Of a stretch of DNA of 52,753 nt, positions 15,640-23,494 are shown piece after piece. The notes under the pieces were generated by a model. It saw nothing but the letters and a program-made list of their open reading frames with translations, was not told the origin of the DNA and did no database searches. Position 1 is the first letter of the stretch; the number at the start of each line of letters is the position of its first letter. The stretch comes from an uncultured Clostridia bacterium. Its GTDB lineage: Bacteria > Bacillota > Clostridia > Christensenellales > Aristaeellaceae. Location: contig CAKUFA010000015.1 in assembly GCA_934647165.1 (NCBI GenBank), positions 1 through 52,753 of the forward strand. Direction: 5' to 3'. Position numbers and translations under genes: made by a program.

Positions 15640-16323
15640 ATGGCGGGGATAAGCAAAAAGGCCATCCTGGCTGAGTTGCAGCGGTTATATCCGGAAGCAA
15701 AACCGGAGCTGAATTTTACCAACCCTTATGAGACGTTGGTGGCGACCATGCTCTCCGCTCAATGTACGGACAAGCAGGTTAACAAGGTGACGCCGGCTGT
15801 GTTTGCGCGTTTCCCCGACGCGCCCAGCATGGCTGCTGCAACCGTTGAAGAGCTTTATCCTATGGTGAAAAGCTGCGGATTTAAGGCCAAGGCAGGCAAT
15901 ATCATTGACGCATGCAGGATCATCACCATGCAGCATGGCGGCCAGATTCCCGACACTATGGAGGAACTGACCGCACTGCCGGGCGTTGGGCGCAAAACAG
16001 CCAATGTGGTGTTGGCCAATGCTTTCCATGTGCCTGCCATTGCGGTGGATACGCATGTGTTCCGTGTCAGCAACCGGCTCGGGTTGGCCGATGCCTCCAC
16101 TGTGCTGGAAACAGAAAAGCAGCTTATGCGCACTATCCCGAAAAAGGACTGGAACGATGCGCATCACTGGCTGATTTACCATGGCCGCCGGGTATGCAAG
16201 GCACAGCGCCCTTTGTGTGAGGTTTGCACCTTGCATGCAATGTGCAAACATTATCGGGCACAACAAAAGCAGGTGAAGGCCGCTGAGAAAAAGGCGGCTG
16301 ACACAGTGCAGGAAACAGTTTGA
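15640..16323 (+). CDS. nth: Endonuclease III
   Basis: A 227-aa base-excision-repair DNA glycosylase/AP lyase that removes oxidised pyrimidines. The helix-hairpin-helix LPGVGRKTANVVL contains catalytic Lys119, Asp137 lies in VDTHVFRVSNRLG, and the [4Fe-4S] loop is complete as CX6CX2CX5C in CKAQRPLCEVCTLHAMC. An extra basic, helical tail of about 25 residues follows the cluster. GAGGAGG lies upstream of the start; it begins 17 bp after folT and probably shares its transcript. Confidence 0.97.
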   Translation: MAGISKKAILAELQRLYPEAKPELNFTNPYETLVATMLSAQCTDKQVNKVTPAVFARFPDAPSMAAATVEELYPMVKSCGFKAKAGNIIDACRIITMQHGGQIPDTMEELTALPGVGRKTANVVLANAFHVPAIAVDTHVFRVSNRLGLADASTVLETEKQLMRTIPKKDWNDAHHWLIYHGRRVCKAQRPLCEVCTLHAMCKHYRAQQKQVKAAEKKAADTVQETV

Positions 16324-16350
16324 TTCTTTTTTGAGTGGGATTTTCGATTG

Positions 16351-16401
16351 AAAAAAGGCGAAGAGCTTCTCCTGTGTGACGGATAAGCACTTCGCTTTTT
16401 T
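16351..16401. terminator. Bidirectional terminator between nth and the secreted-protein gene
   Basis: AAAAAGGCGAAG (16352-16363) pairs with CTTCGCTTTTTT (16390-16401), with an inner GCTT/AAGC pairing extending the stem. A/T runs on both sides suit both strands, between two convergent genes. Confidence 0.8.
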
Positions 16402-16412
16402 ATATCTGATTT

Positions 16413-17930
16413 TTAATCCCAGAACAGCAGCTCAAAGCTTGGGTAGGTGGTGGTGGATTCGCCGTTTGTCACTTCATAGGTGCCTGTGCAGCGGCCGTAC
16501 ATGACCTGCTGACTGTCCATGGAGAAGTTTGGCTCACTGGCAGTGGTTACGACAACCAGGTTTTTGTAGGTGCCGGATTTGCTTTTGTCCATGGCCATGG
16601 TAATGATCCACTGATCGCCTGCCTTGGAAATATTCACGGCGTACAGCTTGTATTTCATGATACGCCCTGTATAGCCGCTAATCTTCTTGGTGAGGGTGGA
16701 ATAGGCAGGCTTTACGGCCTCGGCGCGATACTGGGCTTGCAAATCGGCTTCAGTCAGTTCACGCGTAGCGGTGTAGGTAAAGCGCCGGGTTTCAAAATTC
16801 TTCTTCTGGAAGGTGACGATGATGTTGTAATCGCCTTCCTTGGAAGTGTTCACCGAGAAGGAGAAAGTGCCGTTATTGTTGGTGCGTACAGACTTATCGT
16901 AGCTGTCGTTAACCATGCATTGAACAGTGACGCCTTTGACGGTTTTGCCGGAAATAACCAATTTGTCACCTGTAAGCATGGACGGGATTTCTTCATTGAA
17001 ATTAACCGGCAGCAGCTTTTTCTGATAGGTGGTGGTTTCAAATGCCTGTTCCTGTGTTACGTTGTCGCCGTTTTCCACAGTGACAGTCATGAGCCACACG
17101 CCTTCCTTAGGCAGCTGCATTTTCAAGTCAAAATCGCCGGAATTGTTGATGGTGTCTTCAACTAGCACACGATCTGTGGAGGACATCCGCATCATCACAC
17201 CCGTTACCTTCAGCCCTGGCGTGCCCTTGCCGGATACGGTGAAACTGCCGGTGTTGGTTTCAGCAGGCGGAATGGTGTCGAAAATCACGTTGGCGACTGC
17301 GTCGGTTGGTTTTGCGGCAACAGAGGTAAATGTGAACGTGGACATGATGGAAGAAAGAGCCCGGCTGTCCGCATTTTTCAAGGCACGGCCGTAAACCTGA
17401 TAGTCCAGCGTGATGGTGTAACCGTTGCGCACCGTGCGCCGAGCGTATCCGCGATAAGTGCCCGATGGGGTTGTGCGTTTATATTTCAGCGTCAGAAAAC
17501 GGCCGTAATTATCCGTCTTCTTCCATTCGGCAGTTTGGTAGGTATATCCCTGCGCCTTATAGCTTTCGCCTGTCAGATGCTGCTTGCGATACTGGCTGCG
17601 TACCTGTGTGGACTGCTGATCCAGGTCAAAATATTCCTTGGCTTGATCATCCTGCACAGCGGTGATATACAGCCGCGCATCCCCTGCGCTGGTTTCTGCC
17701 ACCAACAGCACGCCATCCTGCTTCCACTGGGCGGACAGCGCCTCGGGCGTTGCGTTTTGCGAAGCCACCCATTCCGGGTGCTGCTCCAGATTATCCGGTG
17801 TGAGCAAAATATAAGTATCCGGCACGTCCAACGTGGCGGCAATATCCGCAAAAGTGAAGGTTTCGGCACACGCACAGGCGCACACGGTCATCAGGCACAC
17901 AACCAGCAGGGCAAGGGCGAATTTCTTCAT
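16413..17930 (-). CDS. Secreted protein with Ig-like/beta-sandwich domains, unknown function
   Basis: A 505-aa exported protein. Residues 1-22 are a signal peptide (MKKFALALLVVCLMTVCAC), with Cys residues near the cleavage site that could allow lipidation. Residues ~25-205 form one domain resembling secreted stress or lipid-binding folds. Residues ~220-400 look like two beta-sandwich repeats (FTVSGKGTPGLKVTG; LVISGKTVKGVTVQC, each with a KEGxWxxxV/KEGDYNIIV strand), like Big/Ig domains. The last ~100 residues form a separate domain ending FELLFWD. I do not recognise a named family. It has its own promoter and sits alone between two terminated units. Confidence 0.72.
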   Translation of the reverse strand: MKKFALALLVVCLMTVCACACAETFTFADIAATLDVPDTYILLTPDNLEQHPEWVASQNATPEALSAQWKQDGVLLVAETSAGDARLYITAVQDDQAKEYFDLDQQSTQVRSQYRKQHLTGESYKAQGYTYQTAEWKKTDNYGRFLTLKYKRTTPSGTYRGYARRTVRNGYTITLDYQVYGRALKNADSRALSSIMSTFTFTSVAAKPTDAVANVIFDTIPPAETNTGSFTVSGKGTPGLKVTGVMMRMSSTDRVLVEDTINNSGDFDLKMQLPKEGVWLMTVTVENGDNVTQEQAFETTTYQKKLLPVNFNEEIPSMLTGDKLVISGKTVKGVTVQCMVNDSYDKSVRTNNNGTFSFSVNTSKEGDYNIIVTFQKKNFETRRFTYTATRELTEADLQAQYRAEAVKPAYSTLTKKISGYTGRIMKYKLYAVNISKAGDQWIITMAMDKSKSGTYKNLVVVTTASEPNFSMDSQQVMYGRCTGTYEVTNGESTTTYPSFELLFWD

Positions 17931-17996
17931 GGCGTGTCACGTTCCTCTCATGAAAAAGCAGGTAGCAACCTGTTGAACATCTATCGTTCGGCTTTT

Positions 17997-18026
17997 ATTG
18001 TATCATAGAAAGGAGGGAAAACGCAA
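17997..18026 (-). promoter_or_regulatory. Promoter of the secreted-protein gene
   Basis: Minus-strand TTGCGT (18026-18021) and TACAAT (18002-17997) are 18 bp apart, about 65 bp upstream of the ATG at 17930. A short CAGGT/ACCTG hairpin followed by T5 lies in the leader. Confidence 0.6.
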
Positions 18027-18085
18027 GTAAAAGCCTGTAAACAATGATGGAGAAAGCTTTTTTCGGGCGCACGGAAAGGACTCAG

Positions 18086-19159
18086 TCATGCAAGAATCAG
18101 CTGCATGAAAGCACTTGACGCTGCATCCAGCAGCGCATCAGGGTATTCATAGTGCTCTGTATGCAGGGCCGGACAGGCTTCGCCGGCGCCAATGCCGAAA
18201 AATGCGCCCGGGCAATGCAAAAGGTAATGGCCGAAATCCTCGCTCCAGCGCATGGGAACAGGGAGCGTCACGCCGTTGCATTTGTCCAACACTTTACGGG
18301 CATAGACAGGGTGGTTTTCCGTGGCAGGAAACACATCCTGCTCTTCAAAAGCAAAGCGCAGGCTCCACTCATCTGCCAGCTGGGCTGCGCAATTCAGCAC
18401 GCGCTCGCGCAGCTGCTCAAGATCCGCGTTATGCTCGCCGCGCAGTGTCAGCCAAACTTCCGCGTCCGCCGCTGCCGCGCCAAAGGCTTTCTCTCCCATG
18501 GATACGCCGATAACGGTGCACAGCGTCATACCGCGATACCGTTCTGCGGATGCAAGGCCGGGAAGGCTGCACAAAAGCTTCCCCACAGCAGGGGCGGGAG
18601 AAAGCCCGTTTTCCGGATAGGCGGCGTGGGTGGCATGGCCGGTGAAGCGCAGGGTTATCCCGCGGGATGCACAGGCGAAGGTGCCTTCACGGGTGGTCAC
18701 TTGCCCCAAGGGAATACCCGGCAGGTTATGCGCGCCATATATTTCATCCACATGCTCCTGCTGAAAGAGTGACAGACACGTTGCTGCACCTGCACCGTTT
18801 TCTTCGGCAGGCTGGAACAGCAAAAATACGTTTTTGCCCACATGGCGGTTTTCCAGCAACAACGCTACGCAGCAAAGGGCAGCGGCATGCCCGTCGTGCC
18901 CGCAAAGGTGTGATGCACCGAAGCCGGGAAGTGCCAGTGCGTCATAGTCAGCGCGCAGGGCGATGGAAGGCAGACCATTTTCTTCGCGATGAGCGGCATA
19001 GAAGCCCTCGCCGCATGGGCAGATTTCCAGCGTGGTGTGCTGCTTCAGAAAATCGATCAGCGCTGCGCGAGTGAATTTTTCCTGTCCGGAAATTTCCGGA
19101 TGGGCATGCAACACGCGGCGCAGCTCAGTTACGCAGGCCAACTGATGATCGCTCAGCAT
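18086..19159 (-). CDS. M20-family amidohydrolase/peptidase
   Basis: A 357-aa metalloenzyme of the M20D type, which hydrolyses N-acyl amino acids, indole-acetyl conjugates or small peptides. HAHPEISGQE opens the domain; the metal ligands appear in LCGHDGHAA (Cys86, His88), the acid pair in QPAEENGAGA (Glu119-Glu120) and YGAHNLPG (His144), with RFTGHATHAA in the dimerisation domain. A Cys metal ligand is typical of the M20D subgroup. It is the last gene of a four-gene set, starting 21 bp after the ATP-grasp gene, with GGGAGG nine bases before its ATG. Its partners suggest it cleaves an amide made or exposed by them; the substrate is unknown. Confidence 0.88.
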   Translation of the reverse strand: MLSDHQLACVTELRRVLHAHPEISGQEKFTRAALIDFLKQHTTLEICPCGEGFYAAHREENGLPSIALRADYDALALPGFGASHLCGHDGHAAALCCVALLLENRHVGKNVFLLFQPAEENGAGAATCLSLFQQEHVDEIYGAHNLPGIPLGQVTTREGTFACASRGITLRFTGHATHAAYPENGLSPAPAVGKLLCSLPGLASAERYRGMTLCTVIGVSMGEKAFGAAAADAEVWLTLRGEHNADLEQLRERVLNCAAQLADEWSLRFAFEEQDVFPATENHPVYARKVLDKCNGVTLPVPMRWSEDFGHYLLHCPGAFFGIGAGEACPALHTEHYEYPDALLDAASSAFMQLILA

Positions 19160-19179
19160 CTTTTTTAGCCTCCCATGAT

Positions 19180-20376
19180 TTATTCCTGTTGGGCCAGCGC
19201 ATCGGCGTAGAAGGCATCCATTTCCGCCTGTGTGGGGAAGACGGCCACGTACATGCGGTTGCCCATCGCCCCGCTGAGCGCATCCGGAATGCGGCCAACC
19301 ATGCGCATCTGCTGCGCATAGCGGGCAAGCAGAGCATCATCGCTGAGCACGAAATGCCGCCCGTCTCTCCTGCCGCAGAAGGCGCAGTAACAGTGTTCGC
19401 CCTGCGGTTTATCCGTGCGATTAAAGGCAATCATATCTGCCCAGATTTTATACACGTCGGTGCTGTTGGCAAAGTTCATCATGTCCGGGGAGAAACCGCC
19501 GCAGGGGCGCATATTTACTTCTAGTGCCACAAGCTGTCCTTTGCGGCCAAGCCCTTCCTGATCCTGCGTCAGGCGGAAAAACTCGAAATGGACAAAACGG
19601 CTCCGCACACCAAAGCTCTTTACGGTGGCGCGCCCAGCTGCACGGGTATCCTCTGGCAGGTCTTTCACGATGTAGTAAATAGAATTGTCCGCATCGTTCA
19701 CAATGTCCATGATGGACATGGGCGTTACGTTGCCTGTCTCAAAGATTGGTTCCCCTTCGGCGTTGATGATTGCGTCGTAGGAGTTGACTTCAGCGTGCAC
19801 AAATTCTTCCATAATATAAGGTATGGCGGGATCGCGCTCTGCAAGGAATGCGCCGAGCTCTTCATCATTGTCAAGGCGGTAGGTATGCGCGGCACCGACG
19901 CCGTTGTCAGGCTTTACCACCACGGGATAACCTACCTGGGCAATGAAGGCGCGGCAGTCATCCCAAGTATCCACCATGTGATAGCGCGCCGTTGGAATGC
20001 CTGCCTGTTGATAGTAGGTCTTCATTAACGATTTGCATTTGACTTTGGGCATGTCATCCAGCTGAAAACCGCTGGTGATATGGAAGTCCGTGCGCAAACG
20101 TGCGTCACGTTCCAGCCAGTATTCGTTGTTGGATTCCAGATAGTCAATCCGTCCGTATTTGAAGATGAAGAAGGCCACCGCGCGATAGACCTCATCATAG
20201 TTTTCCAGGCTGGATACCTTGTAGTATTCGTGCAGGCTTTGCTGCAGCTCGGGCATCAATTCCTCATAGGGCTGGTCGCCGATGCCCAGCACATTCAGGC
20301 CGTTATTGGTCAGCTCACGGCAGAAACGCCAGTAGTTCGTGGGAAAGTTGGGAGAAATAAAAACAAAATTCTTCAT
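19180..20376 (-). CDS. ATP-grasp carboxylate-amine/thiol ligase
   Basis: A 398-aa ATP-grasp enzyme. Residues ~1-110 are a Rossmann-like N-domain (FISPNFPTNYWRFCREL), ATP binding uses VVVKPDNGVGAAHTY (Lys155) and YIMEEFVHAEVNSYD, and the metal site is EVNMRPCGG (286-294). A C-terminal piece has three close cysteines (329, 331, 334) in HCYCAFCG. ATP-grasp ligases form an acyl phosphate and join it to an amine or thiol. I cannot name the substrate. The start follows AAAGGAG, 22 bp after the second esterase. This is the only synthetic enzyme among three hydrolases, so the cluster may make, trim or recycle an amide- or ester-linked small molecule. Confidence 0.85.
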   Translation of the reverse strand: MKNFVFISPNFPTNYWRFCRELTNNGLNVLGIGDQPYEELMPELQQSLHEYYKVSSLENYDEVYRAVAFFIFKYGRIDYLESNNEYWLERDARLRTDFHITSGFQLDDMPKVKCKSLMKTYYQQAGIPTARYHMVDTWDDCRAFIAQVGYPVVVKPDNGVGAAHTYRLDNDEELGAFLAERDPAIPYIMEEFVHAEVNSYDAIINAEGEPIFETGNVTPMSIMDIVNDADNSIYYIVKDLPEDTRAAGRATVKSFGVRSRFVHFEFFRLTQDQEGLGRKGQLVALEVNMRPCGGFSPDMMNFANSTDVYKIWADMIAFNRTDKPQGEHCYCAFCGRRDGRHFVLSDDALLARYAQQMRMVGRIPDALSGAMGNRMYVAVFPTQAEMDAFYADALAQQE

Positions 20377-20398
20377 TGTTCATGCTCCTTTGGTACGG

Positions 20399-21151
20399 TC
20401 AACCAAGTAGTTTGGGTACAAAGTAGGAGACCTGCTTATACCACCAGTCCCAATCATGTGCGCAATCATAGCCCCAAAGGTCTACCCACACATGAATACC
20501 CTTGTGTCGGAAAATATCCGCCAGCTGGCGAGTGGTTTCCGGCAGCTCCCAAGCGCCTTGTCCAACACAGATGATGCCACGGTTGCGGTTGTATTGCTGA
20601 ATGTAGGGGTGATCCTCCGGCATGCCCGCAAGGTAATCCACCGGGGAATTTCGGTAGACAACCTCATCCATATAGTCGCCAAAACCATAGCGGGCAGTGT
20701 AGATGCCGCTGAGCGCGAGCAGCCCGTCGAATATATCAGGAAAGCGGAAAAACAGATTGGCCGCATGGGTTGCGCCGAGGCTGCATCCAAAGGCGATGAT
20801 GCCTGGGAATCCGTCCCACCCGTTACGCTCATTAGCCGTTTGGCGGATGAAGGGAGCCAGTTCGTCTACTATGTAGCGTATCCATGCTTCGTAGCGGCGG
20901 ATGCGCCATGCGGGATCACCCTGTGCGTCCGACCAGGTTTCCCGGTCGATGGTATCAATGGAAAAGACCATGCACTGGCCGTTTTCAATAAAGGGCGCCC
21001 AGGTATCGGTCATGTGGAAATTTTCAAAATCGAAAAAACGTCCGTCCTGGCAGGGAATGAACAACACAGGCCGCCCGGCATGACCGTAAAGCTTGCATTC
21101 CATATCCCGGCCGAGGGAAGCGCTGTATTGCTTGAAATATTGCGTTTCCAC
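20399..21151 (-). CDS. Esterase-family alpha/beta hydrolase (second of pair)
   Basis: A 250-aa protein of the putative-esterase (Esterase D/Fes-related) type. The nucleophile is Ser124 in FGCSLGATHAA, and the probable catalytic His is His232 in YDCAHDWDWW. The N-terminus (ECKLYGHAGRPVLFIPCQDG) is the first strand pair. No signal peptide, so it is cytoplasmic. The frame begins three codons earlier, but GGAGGT at 21159-21164 is seven bases from GTG 21151, which I choose. It starts 18 bp after the first esterase. It is only distantly like its neighbour, so the pair is not a recent duplication. Confidence 0.85.
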   Translation of the reverse strand: METQYFKQYSASLGRDMECKLYGHAGRPVLFIPCQDGRFFDFENFHMTDTWAPFIENGQCMVFSIDTIDRETWSDAQGDPAWRIRRYEAWIRYIVDELAPFIRQTANERNGWDGFPGIIAFGCSLGATHAANLFFRFPDIFDGLLALSGIYTARYGFGDYMDEVVYRNSPVDYLAGMPEDHPYIQQYNRNRGIICVGQGAWELPETTRQLADIFRHKGIHVWVDLWGYDCAHDWDWWYKQVSYFVPKLLG

Positions 21152-21169
21152 GTTCAACACCTCCGCATG

Positions 21170-21940
21170 TCAATAGCGTTCATACATCAGAGTGGAGATC
21201 ATGAAGGGCAGCTGTTCTTCCCAGCAGGCCTCGCAGTGGTCGCCGTTTGGAACAATGCGGCTGGTGACCCAAACGCCCTTGTCCATCAGCAGCTTTGTCA
21301 ATGCGGCAAACTGTGCGCCAACGCCCGGGTGGTTGGCCATTTCCCGGGATCCGTAATCCATATACAGCACCGTGCCTGCGGGAAACGTTGTTTGCCGAAC
21401 AAGCTGCAGGAGCCTTCGGTTTACGGTCCACACAGAGGGCGAAAGTGCCGCTGCGCGGGAAAACACATTGCTGTAGGCTGTCAAGGCATACAATGCCATG
21501 AGACCGCCCATGCTGCTGCCGCCAATGAAGGTACACTCACGCTGCGGCAAGGTTGGATAGCGTGCATCGATGTCCGGCTTCAAGGTGCGGATAAACCAGT
21601 TCATTGTCTTCTGCCCACGGCCGTATACCCGCCCGATTTGCGGTGCAGTGAAGCTGAAAGGAGCATATTCGGACAGCCGACCGTTCTTGGGTTCATGGCT
21701 GCACTCTACAGCAACCACCATCAGCGACACCTGATGGGCATCCAGATATCGCCCGAGCCCCCAGGATTTGCCGTAGGTGGCGTCCTCATCAAAAAAGACA
21801 TTGTGTCCATCGAACATGTATAGCACGGGAAAGCGCGCCTGCGGGTCGCTGGAAGCCAGATTCGGCACATAGGCGTAGACCCTGCGCTGGTGCTTTTTGC
21901 CCGTCAATTCCGGAATTGTAACCAGCCATTGATCGATCAT
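21170..21940 (-). CDS. Esterase-family alpha/beta hydrolase (first of pair)
   Basis: A 256-aa alpha/beta hydrolase of the putative-esterase family, which includes enterochelin and S-formylglutathione esterases. FPVLYMFDGHNVFFDEDATYG is the family N-terminal motif, Ser143 in IGGSSMGGLMA the nucleophile, and Asp195 (YMDYGSRE) and His235 (NGDHCEACWE) likely complete the triad. No signal peptide. The ATG at 21940 has GGAGAG eight bases upstream; a TTG two codons earlier is less likely. It is first in the four-gene set and is read from a promoter with an inverted repeat. Ester substrate unknown. Confidence 0.87.
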   Translation of the reverse strand: MIDQWLVTIPELTGKKHQRRVYAYVPNLASSDPQARFPVLYMFDGHNVFFDEDATYGKSWGLGRYLDAHQVSLMVVAVECSHEPKNGRLSEYAPFSFTAPQIGRVYGRGQKTMNWFIRTLKPDIDARYPTLPQRECTFIGGSSMGGLMALYALTAYSNVFSRAAALSPSVWTVNRRLLQLVRQTTFPAGTVLYMDYGSREMANHPGVGAQFAALTKLLMDKGVWVTSRIVPNGDHCEACWEEQLPFMISTLMYERY

Positions 21941-21990
21941 GTGCAATCTCTCCTACGAAAACGTATAAAAACAAAGGCGGAGTCAAAGCT

Positions 21991-22021
21991 CCACTCTCAG
22001 TGTAGCACAGCAGGAGAGTGG
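21991..22021. repeat. Inverted repeat in the esterase-cluster promoter
   Basis: CCACTCTC (21991-21998) and GAGAGTGG (22014-22021) are perfect 8-bp inverted arms 15 bp apart. The arms abut the -10 and -35 hexamers of the promoter, the geometry expected of an operator. A leader hairpin is the alternative. Confidence 0.5.
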
Positions 22022-22027
22022 AAACAA
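21999..22027 (-). promoter_or_regulatory. Promoter of the esterase/ATP-grasp/M20 cluster
   Basis: Minus-strand TTGTTT (22027-22022) and TACACT (22004-21999) lie 17 bp apart, about 60 bp upstream of the first esterase. Confidence 0.55.
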
Positions 22028-22078
22028 GCTGAAAAAGAAACAAAAGCTGCACTTTTTATGGTTTTTCAACAGCATAGT

Positions 22079-22122
22079 AAAACATGCGCCTTTCACCGAA
22101 CTTGCAAAGTGAAAGGCGCATG
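22079..22122 (-). terminator. Terminator of the vanW-sfsA operon
   Basis: A perfect 14-bp stem (22083-22096 with 22109-22122; CATGCGCCTTTCAC and its complement) is followed on the minus strand by TTTT. It starts 11 bp after the stop of the secreted protein at 22133. Confidence 0.85.
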
Positions 22123-22132
22123 CTGTGTGAAA

Positions 22133-23473
22133 TTACTCCATTCCGCTGGTGAGCATGGATAAAAGCCCATATTGGTCAACAAGGGCAAACATTGTTTCAT
22201 AAGAGGATAGCGGCATTTTGGCCAACAACGGGATGGCGCCGCGGATGAAAGGCTGCATGACGTTGCCAACGAACTCCTTGAGGGATGCATCATTGAGCGA
22301 GAAGAGGTTCAGGCCATCCAAATCAGCAGAGGAGAACACAGGAGATGGATATGTTTCGGGCACAAGCGTGCAGGTAACGCGCAGCATCTGCGCCCCGGTT
22401 TTGGCATCTAGCTGGCACAGGGAGAGGACGCCGTTTTGTGCGTCCAGGTTGAAGGCGAGCGACAGAGGCTGTTGCACTGTGTTTCCTGAGAGAGAAACAG
22501 AAAGGGCTGCATGGCCATTCATGGGCAGGCTGTCGGTGAGGCCGGAAAGAAGGATATCTGCATCCAGAACTGTGTCTTCCTCCTCTTCATTGACCCATTG
22601 AACAGCCAACGCATAGTCGCCAGCCGAAACATTGCGGCTCAACTGTGCAGCAAAAGTGGTGCCATCATAAAGCATAGGCAGGGTGAGGAACCAGATTTCC
22701 TCTTTATCTGCAAAGGTATGGGTCAGCAGCGTTTCTTCGCCGGTTGTCCATGTTTCGACATCGCTCTCCATGGAAACATTGATACCGTCTTCATCCATGA
22801 AGCTGTCCAGCCAATCCGGCAGGGAAGAAAGAAGCTCCAGAACAGCGTCACTGTAGCCGCTTTCGAGGCCAAGGGATGCAAGCCAATAATAGAAAGCACG
22901 GTCATTTTCGGCATTTTCAGCAATGTAGGAAGCAAGCTCCATCACATCATCCCGGGCAATCAGGCGGGGCCCGTCTTCCGCAGCCATAACGGAAAGCCAC
23001 TGAGGGCGGATCCAGTCAAAGGCGCTGGAAGTGGCATAGGGTGAAATGAGCAGCGCCGGGTATTGCAGGGGCATGCCAAGATGGTTGTAGGCCTTGATGG
23101 CAAACTCCAGCAGTGCAAGATTATTCAGCATTAGCTTTTCATTGCCAAGAAGGCTGCTCTCCACCATGTAGTGGGTGTCCGTGCCGTACAGGCGCACGCC
23201 TGTTTTCGTGGCGGCATCCCCATCCAGCAGGAAAGAAAAGTTCACATCAAAGGCAGGGGCCTTGACAGCCAGGGTGCCGGAAAGCGTGAGCATGTTCAGC
23301 AGCTCGGCAACACCCGTTACAAGCGACTGATCCTCCTCCGGATATGCGGAAGCATCCATCTTGAATTCTGCGGTAAACCGATAACCGATGGGCGCATCGG
23401 ATGCAAGGCTGCCAAGAGGGAGAAGCGTCAGACAGGCGGCAAGCACCAGCAGGCGGCGAAGAGCATTTTTCAT
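22133..23473 (-). CDS. Secreted protein of unknown function
   Basis: A 446-aa exported protein with a clear signal peptide (MKNALRRLLVLAACLTLLPL, cleavage near ASD). The mature part is acidic and alternates long beta-like and helical stretches, with no transmembrane segment after the signal and few cysteines. I see no catalytic motif. Length and style resemble secreted bacterial lipoprotein-like sensors of this lineage, but I do not recognise a family. The ATG at 23473 has GAGGTG upstream and gives the better signal peptide; a GTG three codons earlier is possible. It is the last gene of the vanW operon, 21 bp after the pyrophosphatase. Confidence 0.7.
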   Translation of the reverse strand: MKNALRRLLVLAACLTLLPLGSLASDAPIGYRFTAEFKMDASAYPEEDQSLVTGVAELLNMLTLSGTLAVKAPAFDVNFSFLLDGDAATKTGVRLYGTDTHYMVESSLLGNEKLMLNNLALLEFAIKAYNHLGMPLQYPALLISPYATSSAFDWIRPQWLSVMAAEDGPRLIARDDVMELASYIAENAENDRAFYYWLASLGLESGYSDAVLELLSSLPDWLDSFMDEDGINVSMESDVETWTTGEETLLTHTFADKEEIWFLTLPMLYDGTTFAAQLSRNVSAGDYALAVQWVNEEEEDTVLDADILLSGLTDSLPMNGHAALSVSLSGNTVQQPLSLAFNLDAQNGVLSLCQLDAKTGAQMLRVTCTLVPETYPSPVFSSADLDGLNLFSLNDASLKEFVGNVMQPFIRGAIPLLAKMPLSSYETMFALVDQYGLLSMLTSGME

Positions 23474-23494
23474 GGGAGGCACCTCACTTCTGCA

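Noticed and set aside
20456..21823. 455-codon open frame antisense to the two esterases
   Set aside because: Spans two genes and their gap, with no start site or recognisable domain.
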